Under the pieces are notes generated by a model. That model did not search any database and was not told the DNA's origin. It was given only the letters and a program-made list of their open reading frames with translations. Both the position numbers and the translations under genes were made by a program. Below, one piece after another: positions 18,905 to 26,232 of a stretch of DNA of 64,000 nucleotides (the first letter of the stretch is position 1; each line of letters opens with the position of its first letter). Source of the stretch: Sphingomonas jinjuensis. GTDB lineage: Bacteria; Pseudomonadota; Alphaproteobacteria; Sphingomonadales; Sphingomonadaceae. The stretch spans positions 496,001 through 560,000 of the forward strand of contig NZ_JACIEV010000001.1 in NCBI RefSeq assembly GCF_014197105.1. Direction: 5' to 3'.

Positions 18905-19962
18905 GGGATCAGCCGCTCGGCGCGCAGCCGATCGAACAGGGCGAAGAAGGCGTCGTCGGTCGGGCGATAGCCGGTGAAGCCGAGGCGTCGGCTCTTCGAC
19001 ATGTCGGTGACGACCTCGATCGGTCGGCCGAGATCGGCGTCGGTGTGCCAGGGCGAGGCCAAGCGGCCAAGCTCGGGCTCCGCCAGCGATTCGCGCATGG
19101 CGATTTCGCGCCACAGCCCGGCGTCGTCGGCCATCTGCTGCTCGAGCGGGCGAACGACGCCATCGAAGGGCGCCGCCTCGATCCCGAACCAGTCGGCGAT
19201 CCGGCCCCACATCCACTGCCAGCGGAAGACGTCGCCGTTGACGACGTTGAACGCCTGGTCGTGCGCGGCTTCGGTCTCGGTCGCCCACAGCAGGTGCTGC
19301 GCGAGCTGGCCCGCGTCGGTCATGTCGGTCAGCCCAGACCATTGCGCCGCCGAGCCGGGAAAGGTGAAGGGCCGCCCCGTCTCGCGGCACAGCGTCGCAT
19401 AGACCGCCAGCGTCGTGCCCATGTTCATCGCATTGCCGACGGCGAGGCCGATCACGGTGTGGGGTCGATGGACGCTCCAGGTGAACCCGTCGCGCGCGGC
19501 GGCGGCGAACAGCTCGTCCTCCTGCGCATAATAGAAGTTCTCGACGTCGAGCCGGCCCTGCTCCTCGCGGAAGGGCGTCTGCGGGAGCACGCCCTGCCCG
19601 TAGGCCTCGAACGGGCCGAGATAGTGTTTGAGCCCCGTCACCAGCGCGACATGGCGTGGCCGTGTCGGGCTGGGCAGGCCGTCGAGCAGGTTGCGGACCA
19701 TCGCCGCGTTGACGCGGATATTCTCCGCCTCGCTGTCCTGACGTGCCCAGGTGGTGACGAAGACCGCGTCGGGATCCAAGCCGCGCAATGCCGCCGCGGT
19801 GCCGTCGCGGTCCTGGAGATCGGCCGCCACCGGCAGGATCCCCGCCTGCGCCGCCGGACGGCGCGCCAGTCCATGGACGGTCCAGCCCTGCCTCGCCAGC
19901 AGCGTCGCCGTCGCACTGCCGACGATCCCACTCGCGCCTACCACCAATGCCGTTCGTGCCAT
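18901..19962 (-). CDS. SDR family oxidoreductase (progesterone 5-beta-reductase-like)
   Basis: A 353-residue atypical extended SDR. The nucleotide-binding motif VVGASGIVGSATATLL is at the N-terminus, and the segments TWARQDSEAENIRVN, HRPHTVIGLAVGNAMNMG and NVVNGDVFRWQWMWGRIADWFG match bacterial PRISE/iridoid-synthase-like enone reductases. The ATG at 19962 has AGAGAGG seven bases upstream. Enone substrates are likely but not proven by sequence. It follows the ureohydrolase gene on the same strand by 26 bases, so the two may share a transcript. Confidence 0.82.
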   Translation of the reverse strand: MARTALVVGASGIVGSATATLLARQGWTVHGLARRPAAQAGILPVAADLQDRDGTAAALRGLDPDAVFVTTWARQDSEAENIRVNAAMVRNLLDGLPSPTRPRHVALVTGLKHYLGPFEAYGQGVLPQTPFREEQGRLDVENFYYAQEDELFAAAARDGFTWSVHRPHTVIGLAVGNAMNMGTTLAVYATLCRETGRPFTFPGSAAQWSGLTDMTDAGQLAQHLLWATETEAAHDQAFNVVNGDVFRWQWMWGRIADWFGIEAAPFDGVVRPLEQQMADDAGLWREIAMRESLAEPELGRLASPWHTDADLGRPIEVVTDMSKSRRLGFTGYRPTDDAFFALFDRLRAERLIP

Positions 19963-19988
19963 CGCAACCTCTCTATTTTCGAGAAATG

Positions 19989-20924
19989 CTAGAGCCGCAT
20001 CGCCGCCATCAGCGTCAGCGCCAGGCGAGCGGCGAGCAGCGCCGACGAGCGTGCGGCGTCGTCGCGGTCGGGGACATATTCGGCGATGACCGCGCCGAGA
20101 ATCGTGCCGCGCGCCTTCAGCCCGTCGACCAGTGTCAGCATGTCCTCGTAATCGAGGCCGCCGGGGGTCGGCATCGCGACGGCGGGAAAGACCGTGGGAT
20201 CGAGGCCATCGCAGTCGATCGACAGGACGAAACGACCGCCGGCGGGCAGCCCGTCGAGCGCGCGATCCACGCCGCCGCGGTGCCAGTCGCGGCTGCCGAT
20301 CAGCCTGCTGCCCCAGCCGCGCGCGTCGTCGTGCTGCCAAGCCTCGCCGCTGCCGAGGCCGCGGATGCCGATCTGCACCATGCCCTCGACCCAGGGCATC
20401 TCGGCGGCGCGGCGCATCGGCGAGCCATAGCCCTTGTCCTGTCCACGGACGACGTCCGCCCAATCGACATGGGCGTCGACCTGGACGACCGTGACCGGGC
20501 CGTGCCCCTCGAAGCCCGCAAGGAAGGGGATCGGCACCGAATCGTCGCCGCCGAGCACCAGCGGCCGCGCGCCTGCGCCCAGGGCGGCGGCGGTCGCCGC
20601 CGCGATGCGCTCACGATTGCCGGCCGCATCGATCGCCCGGGTCCTGACGTCGCCGAGGTCGGCGCCCAGCCAGGCCGGATCGCGATCGTCGGACAGCAGC
20701 GTCGCGCCGATGTCGAAGTCGAATTGCTTCAGCTGGCCGGCCAGCGCCTTCGATGCGGCGCGGATCGCCCCGGGCGCCTGCGCCGAATGGCTCGCCACCG
20801 TAGCGTCATAGGGAGTCACCTCACTGGCCCCGAACACCGCAACCTGTCCGGGCGTCAGGCCGTCGAGGGTGCCGGTCGGCAGGCCGCATAGCGTCGGATA
20901 GTCGAAGTCGATGTCGTCGCTCAT
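19989..20924 (-). CDS. Ureohydrolase (arginase/agmatinase family) with GGDD variant metal motif
   Basis: A 311-residue member of the arginase/agmatinase fold. Metal motifs VQVDAHVDWAD and SIDCDGLDP are intact. The first Mn ligand region reads LGGDDSVPIPFL, with Asp where most family members have His in GGDHS. The substrate may be agmatine, guanidinobutyrate or another guanidino compound. A separate agmatine route (aguA, aguB) is encoded about 8-12 kb away, so a different guanidine substrate is plausible. The start MSDDIDFDYP at 20924 was preferred over a longer Arg/Pro-rich extension. Confidence 0.82.
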   Translation of the reverse strand: MSDDIDFDYPTLCGLPTGTLDGLTPGQVAVFGASEVTPYDATVASHSAQAPGAIRAASKALAGQLKQFDFDIGATLLSDDRDPAWLGADLGDVRTRAIDAAGNRERIAAATAAALGAGARPLVLGGDDSVPIPFLAGFEGHGPVTVVQVDAHVDWADVVRGQDKGYGSPMRRAAEMPWVEGMVQIGIRGLGSGEAWQHDDARGWGSRLIGSRDWHRGGVDRALDGLPAGGRFVLSIDCDGLDPTVFPAVAMPTPGGLDYEDMLTLVDGLKARGTILGAVIAEYVPDRDDAARSSALLAARLALTLMAAMRL

Positions 20925-20990
20925 CCGCGTGCAATGCCTGGGGGGCGCCGGTCGTTGCGCGCGACCGAACATCTTCTGCGCCGGCGAGCG

Positions 20991-21019
20991 GGGCCGGGTG
21001 CCGCGCCGACACCCGGCCC
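20991..21019 (-). terminator. Strong GC hairpin downstream of the 125-aa hypothetical gene
   Basis: GGGCCGGGTG (20991-21000) and CACCCGGCCC (21010-21019) form a perfect 10-bp stem with a nine-base loop, nine bases after the stop of the minus-strand gene at 21028. No U-tract follows, so it may be a pause or mRNA 3'-end stabiliser as much as a terminator. Confidence 0.5.
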
Positions 21020-21027
21020 GATGCGCT

Positions 21028-21405
21028 TTACTTCTTGCGCGCGCGCTTCGGCGCGGCGGCCGCCTCGGCGTCTTCTTCCTCGTCGGGCTGATCCTCGCCC
21101 GCCTCGGTCAGCGCTTCGCCCAGCGCCTTCAGCTTGTCCTGCGACTTGTCCGCCTTGTCGGCGATCTTCGTCGTGGCGGTGCCGAGGCGATGCAGCAGCG
21201 CATGGACGCGGTCGGCATCGGGCGCCTCCTTCTCAAGCTGCTTGCGCAGCGAGCCCAGATCGCGAAGGATGCCCTTGCTGCCGGGTACGTCGGCATCGGC
21301 GAGCGCAGCCTCCCAATCCTCGACCATGTCGGCGCCCTTCGTCGCCTTGGTCTGATCCAGACCGCGATTGATCGCGTTCATCGTCCCGGCAAATTTGACG
21401 GCCAT
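21028..21405 (-). CDS. Small charged helical protein of unknown function
   Basis: A 125-residue protein I do not recognise. It is predicted largely alpha-helical with heptad-like stretches (GSLRKQLEKEAPDADRVHALLHRLG, shortened here) and ends in an acidic patch (EDQPDEEEDAEAAAA) followed by a basic tail (PKRARKK). It has no signal peptide or cysteine. GAGAGGA lies about seven bases before the ATG. It is one of three small minus-strand genes between 21.0 and 22.1 kb. The charge-segregated tail is reminiscent of nucleic-acid- or chaperone-binding proteins, which is only a guess. Confidence 0.75.
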   Translation of the reverse strand: MAVKFAGTMNAINRGLDQTKATKGADMVEDWEAALADADVPGSKGILRDLGSLRKQLEKEAPDADRVHALLHRLGTATTKIADKADKSQDKLKALGEALTEAGEDQPDEEEDAEAAAAPKRARKK

Positions 21406-21509
21406 CTTGTCATCCTCTCGACTGGGCTAATCCCAGGCTGCCGAACGAAGGCCTAGATGCTTGTGTCCGTTGATCGGAAAATGATCATTATGATTCAAGG
21501 CAATCACGG

Positions 21510-21719
21510 CTAGTTACTTCTGGCGAAAAGGAAGGATCGACTGTTTTCGATCTTGCCGGCCAGGCCGGGAACTTCTTCCAGCTGGCGAACATCGGTGAAA
21601 CCGCCGCGTTCCTCACGATAGCGGACGATTTCATAGCCATGCCCAGCCAGGCCGGGAACCGCATCGAGCTGTTCTGCGGTAGCGTCGTTGATGTCGATCT
21701 TGTCGGTGTCGTCGCTCAT
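21510..21719 (-). CDS. Stand-alone helix-hairpin-helix (ComEA-like) mini-protein
   Basis: A 69-residue cytoplasmic protein consisting almost only of a tandem helix-hairpin-helix DNA-binding unit. IDINDATAEQLDAVPGLAGHG and the repeat QLEEVPGLAGKIENSR (quoted in parts) give the two hairpins, as in the ComEA C-terminus, but without the membrane anchor. GAGGAG lies upstream of the ATG at 21719; an in-frame ATG at 21755 would add 12 residues. Function may be structure-specific DNA binding. It is not next to competence genes. Confidence 0.75.
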   Translation of the reverse strand: MSDDTDKIDINDATAEQLDAVPGLAGHGYEIVRYREERGGFTDVRQLEEVPGLAGKIENSRSFLFARSN

Positions 21720-21818
21720 CCGGCTCGCTCCTCGATCCGCATGGTGGCCAAGCATCGCGGCGCCGATCGCCGGGCGACGACCGATGGTCGGTCGATTGCC
21801 CGGCGACCGGGCCCGGCG

Positions 21819-22118
21819 TCAGCGGACGGCGGCGGCTTGGTTCGCGACGATGGCGTCGCGCTGTTCCTGGCTCATCGCGGCGACGTTCATGTCGGCCGCC
21901 TGGATGGCGTCGGCACGCGAATCGGCGACGTCGCGGGTGCGGTCGGCACGCTTGTCGAGCATTTCGGCCTCGTTGCGCAGGGCGGCGGCATTGGCCTCCA
22001 TCGCGTCGGCGCGGTTGTCGGCAGCATCCTCGACCCGGCTCGCCAGCTTTTCCGACGGATCCTTGCCGCACCCGGCCAACAGCAGGCCGGCACCAAGCGC
22101 GAGGGCGACGAATTTCAT
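21819..22118 (-). CDS. Small lipoprotein, Ala/Asp/Glu-rich helical
   Basis: A 99-residue lipoprotein with a signal sequence ending in the lipobox LLAGC (MKFVALALGAGLLLAGC, C17). The mature part is a single charged helix of repeating NRADAMEANAAALRNEAEML/ADRTRDVADSRADAI type, similar in layout to Lpp-like periplasmic coiled coils, though not obviously homologous. AGGAGG six bases before the ATG at 22118 is a very strong ribosome site, suggesting high expression. It would be a substrate for the Lgt encoded at 4.3 kb. Confidence 0.8.
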   Translation of the reverse strand: MKFVALALGAGLLLAGCGKDPSEKLASRVEDAADNRADAMEANAAALRNEAEMLDKRADRTRDVADSRADAIQAADMNVAAMSQEQRDAIVANQAAAVR

Positions 22119-22201
22119 GGGTATCCTCCTGTCAGGTAACGTCGAACGCGACGTTCCGTGTGCCAAGCGAAGGAGGTTGATCTAGGTTCCTCACCCGCCC
22201 G

Positions 22202-22921
22202 TCAGCGCGGCGAGGCCTGCGTTCGCGCGCGATCGAACAGCTGCCGGAATTCGCCGGCGTCGAGCGCACCGAGGACGGCTAGGTGGTCGGCCAGATAGCC
22301 GGGCGTCCCCGACAGGCCGATCAAATAGGCTTGCCGACCATTGGCGGCCAATCGCGCCGTGACCGCCGCGTCATGGTGTTCGAGCCACGCCATCGCCCGC
22401 GGCCAGTCACCCCCCACCGATTCGACGACATCGCGCAACGCGGCCGTGTCGAAGGCGCGGGCATCGGCCATCAGGCGGCGATGGACGGCGGCATACAGGC
22501 CCTGCTCGTCGAACGACAGCGCGACGCGGGCGGCCCGTTCGGACGCGGGACCGAAGATCGGCCAATCCTTGTGGATCAGCCGCACCTTGCCATCCGCGCC
22601 GACGGCGTCGAGCAGGGCAGGAAAGGCCCGGCGGCACGCGGGACAGCGATAGTCGCTGAAGACCGCGACGCGCAGATCGGCATCCTCGGGCCCCTCCTCG
22701 GGCGAGCCGCGATCGGCCAGGATGGCGTCCGCGGCCGCGCCGACGTCACGGCCGATCGGCTCGGTGCGCCGCAGCAGCTGCGCCACGCCCCAGCTGCCGA
22801 CGACGGCGACCGCCAGTCCAGCCACCTGTCGCCGGGTGATGGGTGGCGTCTTCTTCAGGGATGGGCCGCTATCCCCGCGACGATGCGTGCCAGCCGGGGA
22901 CGTACCGTCATCGTCGATCAT
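22202..22921 (-). CDS. Membrane-tethered DsbA/thioredoxin-fold protein
   Basis: A 239-residue protein with a short polar N-terminus, a twin-arginine-like anchor (ITRRQVAGLAVAVVGSWGVA) and a thioredoxin-fold domain containing the CPAC active site in FSDYRCPACRRAFPALLD. The IHKDWPIFGPASERAARVAL block and the cis-Pro segment IGLSGTPGYLAD are typical of the DsbA-family (DSBA-like/Thioredoxin_4) group. It is probably a periplasmic disulfide oxidase or isomerase. The ATG at 22921 has AGGA upstream. It is divergent from the Gfo/Idh/MocA gene. Confidence 0.85.
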   Translation of the reverse strand: MIDDDGTSPAGTHRRGDSGPSLKKTPPITRRQVAGLAVAVVGSWGVAQLLRRTEPIGRDVGAAADAILADRGSPEEGPEDADLRVAVFSDYRCPACRRAFPALLDAVGADGKVRLIHKDWPIFGPASERAARVALSFDEQGLYAAVHRRLMADARAFDTAALRDVVESVGGDWPRAMAWLEHHDAAVTARLAANGRQAYLIGLSGTPGYLADHLAVLGALDAGEFRQLFDRARTQASPR

Positions 22922-23064
22922 GACGATCCTGCTAGGGGGCATTGGGCCTGAACGAAAGCGGCGGTGGACCGGCCGGTGCGGCTCGCGCGATGGACACCGA
23001 CGCTGCGGAGGCGCTATCGCCCGACGCCGAGGCGCGCGGATCGCGCCGACGAGGAATTCAGGAC

Positions 23065-23982
23065 ATGCGGGTGCTCGTGGCCGGGCTGGGCGACATCGCC
23101 CGCAAGGCGTATCTGCCGGTGCTATCCCAGCGAGCTGGGCTCGAGGTTCACCTGGCGACGCGGGACGAAGCGGTGCTTGCTGCAGTCGGCGATCGCTTTC
23201 GCATCGCGGACCGGCACCGCAGCGTCGCCGAGGCACTGTCCGCCGCGTCGTTCGACGCCGCCTTCGTCCACGCGGCCACCCCCGCGCACGGCGAGCTGGT
23301 CGGGCAGTTGCTGGGCCAGCGCGTCGCGACCTTCGTCGACAAGCCGCTCGCGGACAATCTGGGCGAGGTGGAGGCGCTGGTTGCGCTCGCCGCCGAGCGT
23401 GCGACGCCGCTCGCGGTCGGCTTCAATCGCCGGTTCGCCCCCGATTACGTCGACCTGTGGCGCGCCGATGCCAGCCTGATCCTGATGGAAAAGCATCGCC
23501 ACCGGCAGCCCGACACGCCGCGCCGCGTGGTCTTCGACGACTTCATCCACGTCGTCGACACGCTGCTGTTCCTGGCCCCCGGCCCGGTCCGTCGCCGCAC
23601 CATCGAAACGCAGGTCGTCGGCGGTCTGCTGAGCGCGATCACCCTGACGCTGGCCGGCGACGGCTTCACTGCGATCGGCGTGATGCACCGTGACAGCGGG
23701 CTCGACGAGGAGCGTCTCGACGTCATCGGCAACGGATCGCGCCGCACCGTCCTGAACCTGTCCGAGCGGATCGTTACGGAGGGCACGCCGTGCCTGCACC
23801 GCCGGGGCGACTGGACCCCAGTCGGGCAGCAACGCGGGTTCGAGGCGATGTGCGACGACTTCCTGCGCCAAGTGCGCGAGCGCCGCCCGGTCGATGCCGC
23901 CGCCGTCGTCGCCAGCCATGCGATCTGCGAGGCGATCGTCGGCCATGCCGTTGCGGGTGGCGGGGCGCCATCGACGCGCTGA
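23065..23982 (+). CDS. Gfo/Idh/MocA family oxidoreductase
   Basis: A 305-residue NAD(P)-dependent dehydrogenase. The N-terminal Rossmann motif VLVAGLGDIARKAYLPVL and the catalytic-region VDKPLADNLGEVEAL (EKP-type motif, here DKP) identify the family. The C-terminal half includes FDDFIHVVDTLLFLAPGP, where HVVD resembles the conserved His motif. The ATG at 23065 follows GAGGAATTC. The substrate is unknown; sugars, inositols and similar polyols are usual. It is convergent with a FadR-type regulator three bases away, but that does not show regulation. Confidence 0.87.
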   Translation: MRVLVAGLGDIARKAYLPVLSQRAGLEVHLATRDEAVLAAVGDRFRIADRHRSVAEALSAASFDAAFVHAATPAHGELVGQLLGQRVATFVDKPLADNLGEVEALVALAAERATPLAVGFNRRFAPDYVDLWRADASLILMEKHRHRQPDTPRRVVFDDFIHVVDTLLFLAPGPVRRRTIETQVVGGLLSAITLTLAGDGFTAIGVMHRDSGLDEERLDVIGNGSRRTVLNLSERIVTEGTPCLHRRGDWTPVGQQRGFEAMCDDFLRQVRERRPVDAAAVVASHAICEAIVGHAVAGGGAPSTR

Positions 23983-23985
23983 TCG

Positions 23986-24804
23986 TCAGCGAGGGTCGGT
24001 GCGGGTTTGGACCAGCGTCGCGCTGCCGTATCGACGGCGCTTGTTGGCGACCTGGCGTCGCGCTTCCTCGACCGCCAGTTCCTCGGTGGCGAAGAGCAGA
24101 TGGTCCATCACCGCGGTCAGATGGGCGTGCATCGCCTCGCGCGCGGCGGCCGGGTCGCGGCTGCGCAGCGCCTCGACGATCGCGGCATGTTCCTCGACCA
24201 CCGGACGGACCTTCGCGTCGCGCGCCTTCTTGTGGAGCAGCGCGCACTCCGACGAGGTCGATCGCAGCCGCCAGAAATCTTCGATCGTGCGCAGGATGCC
24301 GGCGTTCCGGGTCGCGGTGGCGATCGTCAGGTGAAAGTCGCGATCGGCGTTTTCGGTCACTTCGAGATGCAGGTTCTCGGCGGCGATCGCCGCGATCAAT
24401 TCGTCGAGCCGGCTGAGTTCATCGTCATCGATGTTGATCGCGGCCAGGGCGGCGGCCTCTCCTTCGAACAACAGCCGCGCCTCGGTCAACTCGAAAGCGG
24501 TGATGGCGAAGGCAGCATCCTCGTACTGCGCCGACAGCGCCACGACATAGGCGCCCGAGCCGATCCGCACGTCGATCAGGCCGCGAACCTCCAGCGCGAT
24601 CAGCGCCTCGCGCACCGCCGGGCGACTGGCGCCGAATTCCAGCGCCAGCTCGCGCTCGGCCGGCAGCCGGTCGCCGACGTTCCAGCGGCCCGCCGCCAAT
24701 GCGTCGACGATGCGCTTCGCCAGCCGCTGGTACAGTCGGCCGTCGGCGGATGCGGTGCTCGATCCGCCCCGGCGCGATGTCTTGCGGGCCACGCTCGTGC
24801 TCAT
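23986..24804 (-). CDS. FadR/GntR-family transcriptional regulator (FCD domain)
   Basis: A 272-residue regulator. The N-terminal winged helix shows GDRLPAERELALEFGASRPAVREALIALEVRGLID, quoted only for its core RPAVREAL, and the C-terminal all-helical FCD effector domain includes DRDFHLTIATATRN and HAAIVEALRSRDPAAAREAM, whose Asp/His residues commonly hold a metal and a carboxylic ligand. The chosen ATG is at 24804; upstream in-frame residues are Pro-rich and overlap an operator-like palindrome, so the longer frame is unlikely. ATTTG-ACTTA-CCAAT covers the start codon and ATTGG-ACAGA-CCAAT lies about 110 bases upstream, suggesting autoregulation. Confidence 0.85.
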   Translation of the reverse strand: MSTSVARKTSRRGGSSTASADGRLYQRLAKRIVDALAAGRWNVGDRLPAERELALEFGASRPAVREALIALEVRGLIDVRIGSGAYVVALSAQYEDAAFAITAFELTEARLLFEGEAAALAAINIDDDELSRLDELIAAIAAENLHLEVTENADRDFHLTIATATRNAGILRTIEDFWRLRSTSSECALLHKKARDAKVRPVVEEHAAIVEALRSRDPAAAREAMHAHLTAVMDHLLFATEELAVEEARRQVANKRRRYGSATLVQTRTDPR

Positions 24805-24817
24805 TTGACTTACCAAT
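24803..24817. promoter_or_regulatory. Operator-like palindrome over the FadR-type gene's start codon
   Basis: ATTTG-ACTTA-CCAAT is a 4-of-5 matched inverted repeat with a 5-base centre, overlapping the ATG of the regulator gene. It is the near twin of the perfect repeat at 24916. Binding here would block translation initiation or promoter escape. Confidence 0.45.
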
Positions 24818-24864
24818 CCTGTGTTCCCGACCACGCTACACGCAAGCGCGCCGATCGTGAAGCG

Positions 24865-24875
24865 GTCTACCAGAC
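24865..24875. promoter_or_regulatory. Possible third half-site, TGGTNNACC type
   Basis: GTCTACCAGAC is an 11-base palindrome (minus strand GTCTGGTAGAC). TGGTAGACC on that strand fits the general FadR-family TGGTnnACC core, but its spacing differs from the sites on either side. Confidence 0.3.
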
Positions 24876-24880
24876 AGGTC

Positions 24881-24893
24881 GGGGGGGGGGGGG
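24881..24893. repeat. Run of 13 G residues
   Basis: A homopolymer of 13 G, followed by CGGGG, lies between operator-like palindromes upstream of the FadR-type regulator. Such tracts are prone to slipped-strand length change, so assembly error or promoter-spacing variation are both possible. Confidence 0.85.
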
Positions 24894-24915
24894 CGGGGCA
24901 GCGGCATGGCCCCCA

Positions 24916-24932
24916 CATTGGACAGACCAATG
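24916..24932. promoter_or_regulatory. Perfect operator-like palindrome upstream of the FadR-type gene
   Basis: CATTGG-ACAGA-CCAATG is a perfect 6-bp inverted repeat with a 5-base centre, just downstream of the tRNA-Lys 3' end and about 110 bases upstream of the regulator start. The match with the site over the start codon makes autoregulation likely. Confidence 0.5.
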
Positions 24933-24945
24933 ACGTGGCGCGCGA

Positions 24946-25021
24946 TGGTGGGTCCGCCGGGGCTCGAACCCGGGACCTCTCGATTAAAAGTCGCTTGCTC
25001 TACCGACTGAGCTACGGACCC
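24946..25021 (-). tRNA. tRNA-Lys (anticodon UUU)
   Basis: The minus strand folds as a full cloverleaf: acceptor GGGTCCG pairs with CGGACCC, the D-arm holds AGCTCAGTCGGTAGAGC, the anticodon loop CTTTTAA carries TTT, and the T-arm has GGTTCGAGCC (with flanking stem). The CCA end is encoded. It lies 25 bases downstream of folK on the same strand. Confidence 0.97.
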
Positions 25022-25046
25022 CGGCCATCGCGGCGCGGCCTATCGC

Positions 25047-25520
25047 CTAGTGGCGGGGGCGGGGGCGGTCAACCGAGGCGGCGAGCTGGCGGATGCTGCG
25101 TGCCGTCACGGGATCACGCCAGCGGGGGGCGATGGCGGCGAGCGGTGCGAGGACGAACCGGCGCTCGCGCAGGCCGATGTGGGGGACGGTCAGGCCGGGC
25201 GACGACCAGGACCCGTGCGACCACAGCAGGATATCGAGGTCGATCACCCGCGCCCCCCAGCGCCGGCCACGGCGGCGGCCGAAGTCGCGTTCGATCGCTT
25301 TGAGCCGGCGAAGCAGCGCCGGTGGCGGATCGTCGCTGACGATGATCGCGACGCTGTTGGCGAAGCGGCGGTGCGACGGGCCCAGCGGCGGCGTCTCGAT
25401 GATCGGCGCGGCGACGACGAGGTCGTGCAGCGCCTCGATCGCCGCCGTCACCTCGGCACGCGGACTGCCGTGGCGGCCACGCCGGTTGGACCCGATCCCG
25501 ATCGCGTAGGTTGTCCTCAT
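25047..25520 (-). CDS. folK: 2-amino-4-hydroxy-6-hydroxymethyldihydropteridine diphosphokinase (HPPK)
   Basis: A 157-residue enzyme that moves pyrophosphate from ATP to 6-hydroxymethyl-7,8-dihydropterin in folate synthesis. Start IGIGSNRRGRHG, GPSHRRFANSVAII and the signature RRGRRWGARVIDLDILL with VPHIGLRERRFVLAPL are diagnostic. It stands apart from folP/folB and is divergent from the UDG gene, with 25 bases between the two starts. Readthrough into tRNA-Lys is possible. Confidence 0.95.
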   Translation of the reverse strand: MRTTYAIGIGSNRRGRHGSPRAEVTAAIEALHDLVVAAPIIETPPLGPSHRRFANSVAIIVSDDPPPALLRRLKAIERDFGRRRGRRWGARVIDLDILLWSHGSWSSPGLTVPHIGLRERRFVLAPLAAIAPRWRDPVTARSIRQLAASVDRPRPRH

Positions 25521-25545
25521 TCCACCCCGCCCCTACCGCAGGCCG

Positions 25546-26232
25546 ATGAATTTCGCACCCAGCCCGATCCCCGAGACCGAACCACCCCGCGACTGCCCCC
25601 GCTGCCCGCGACTGGTCGGCTTTCGCGAAGCCTTGCGCGTCGAATATCCCGATTGGTGGAACGCGCCGGTCAATGCCTTCGGCGATCCGCAAGCCTGGCT
25701 GGGCATCGTCGGGCTGGCGCCCGGCAAGCACGGCGCCAACCGCACGGGGCGACCGTTTACCGGCGATTTTGCGGGACAGCTATTGTTCGACACGCTGGGC
25801 AAATACGGCCTGGCGACGGGCACCTACGAAGGGCGGCCCGACGACACGCTGGCCTTGACCGGCGCGATCATCATCAATGCGGTGAAGTGCCTGCCGCCCG
25901 AGAACAAGCCGACGCCCGAGGAAATCCGCACGTGCCGCCCGTTCCTGGAGGGACAGGTCGGCGTATTGCCCAACGCGCGGGTCTTCGTCGCGCTGGGCCA
26001 GATCGCACACCAGTCGGCGGTCAAGACGTTGGGCGGCAAGCTGCCCAAGGCGAAGTTCGGCCATCTCGCCGAGCATCGCATGCCCGACGGCCGCGTACTG
26101 ATCGATAGCTATCACTGCTCGCGCTACAACCAGAACACCGGGCGGCTGACGACCGAGATGTTCGAGGCGGTGTTCGCGCGGACGCTGGAGGTGAAGGCGG
26201 CGATGGAGGCGGGGATCAGCTCGACGGAATGA
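25546..26232 (+). CDS. Uracil-DNA glycosylase, family 5 (UDGb-like)
   Basis: A 228-residue Fe-S uracil-DNA glycosylase of family 4/5 type. Four cysteines fit the 4Fe-4S set: DCPRCPRL near the N-terminus, then NAVKCLPPENKP and RTCRPFL. Active-site motif 1 is GLAPGKHGANRTGRPFTGDFAG (core GLAPGKHGANRTGRPF), lacking the catalytic Asp/Asn of family 1, and motif 3 is YHCSRYNQNTGR. Family 5 enzymes remove uracil and some deaminated purines. It overlaps the convergent exported-protein gene by 17 bases. Confidence 0.9.
   Translation: MNFAPSPIPETEPPRDCPRCPRLVGFREALRVEYPDWWNAPVNAFGDPQAWLGIVGLAPGKHGANRTGRPFTGDFAGQLLFDTLGKYGLATGTYEGRPDDTLALTGAIIINAVKCLPPENKPTPEEIRTCRPFLEGQVGVLPNARVFVALGQIAHQSAVKTLGGKLPKAKFGHLAEHRMPDGRVLIDSYHCSRYNQNTGRLTTEMFEAVFARTLEVKAAMEAGISSTE

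Noticed and set aside
17275..19992. A 905-codon open frame on the plus strand
   Set aside because: It runs antisense to the metallophosphoesterase and SDR genes, has Arg/Ala/Gly-rich low-complexity sequence and no family features; a by-product of high GC.
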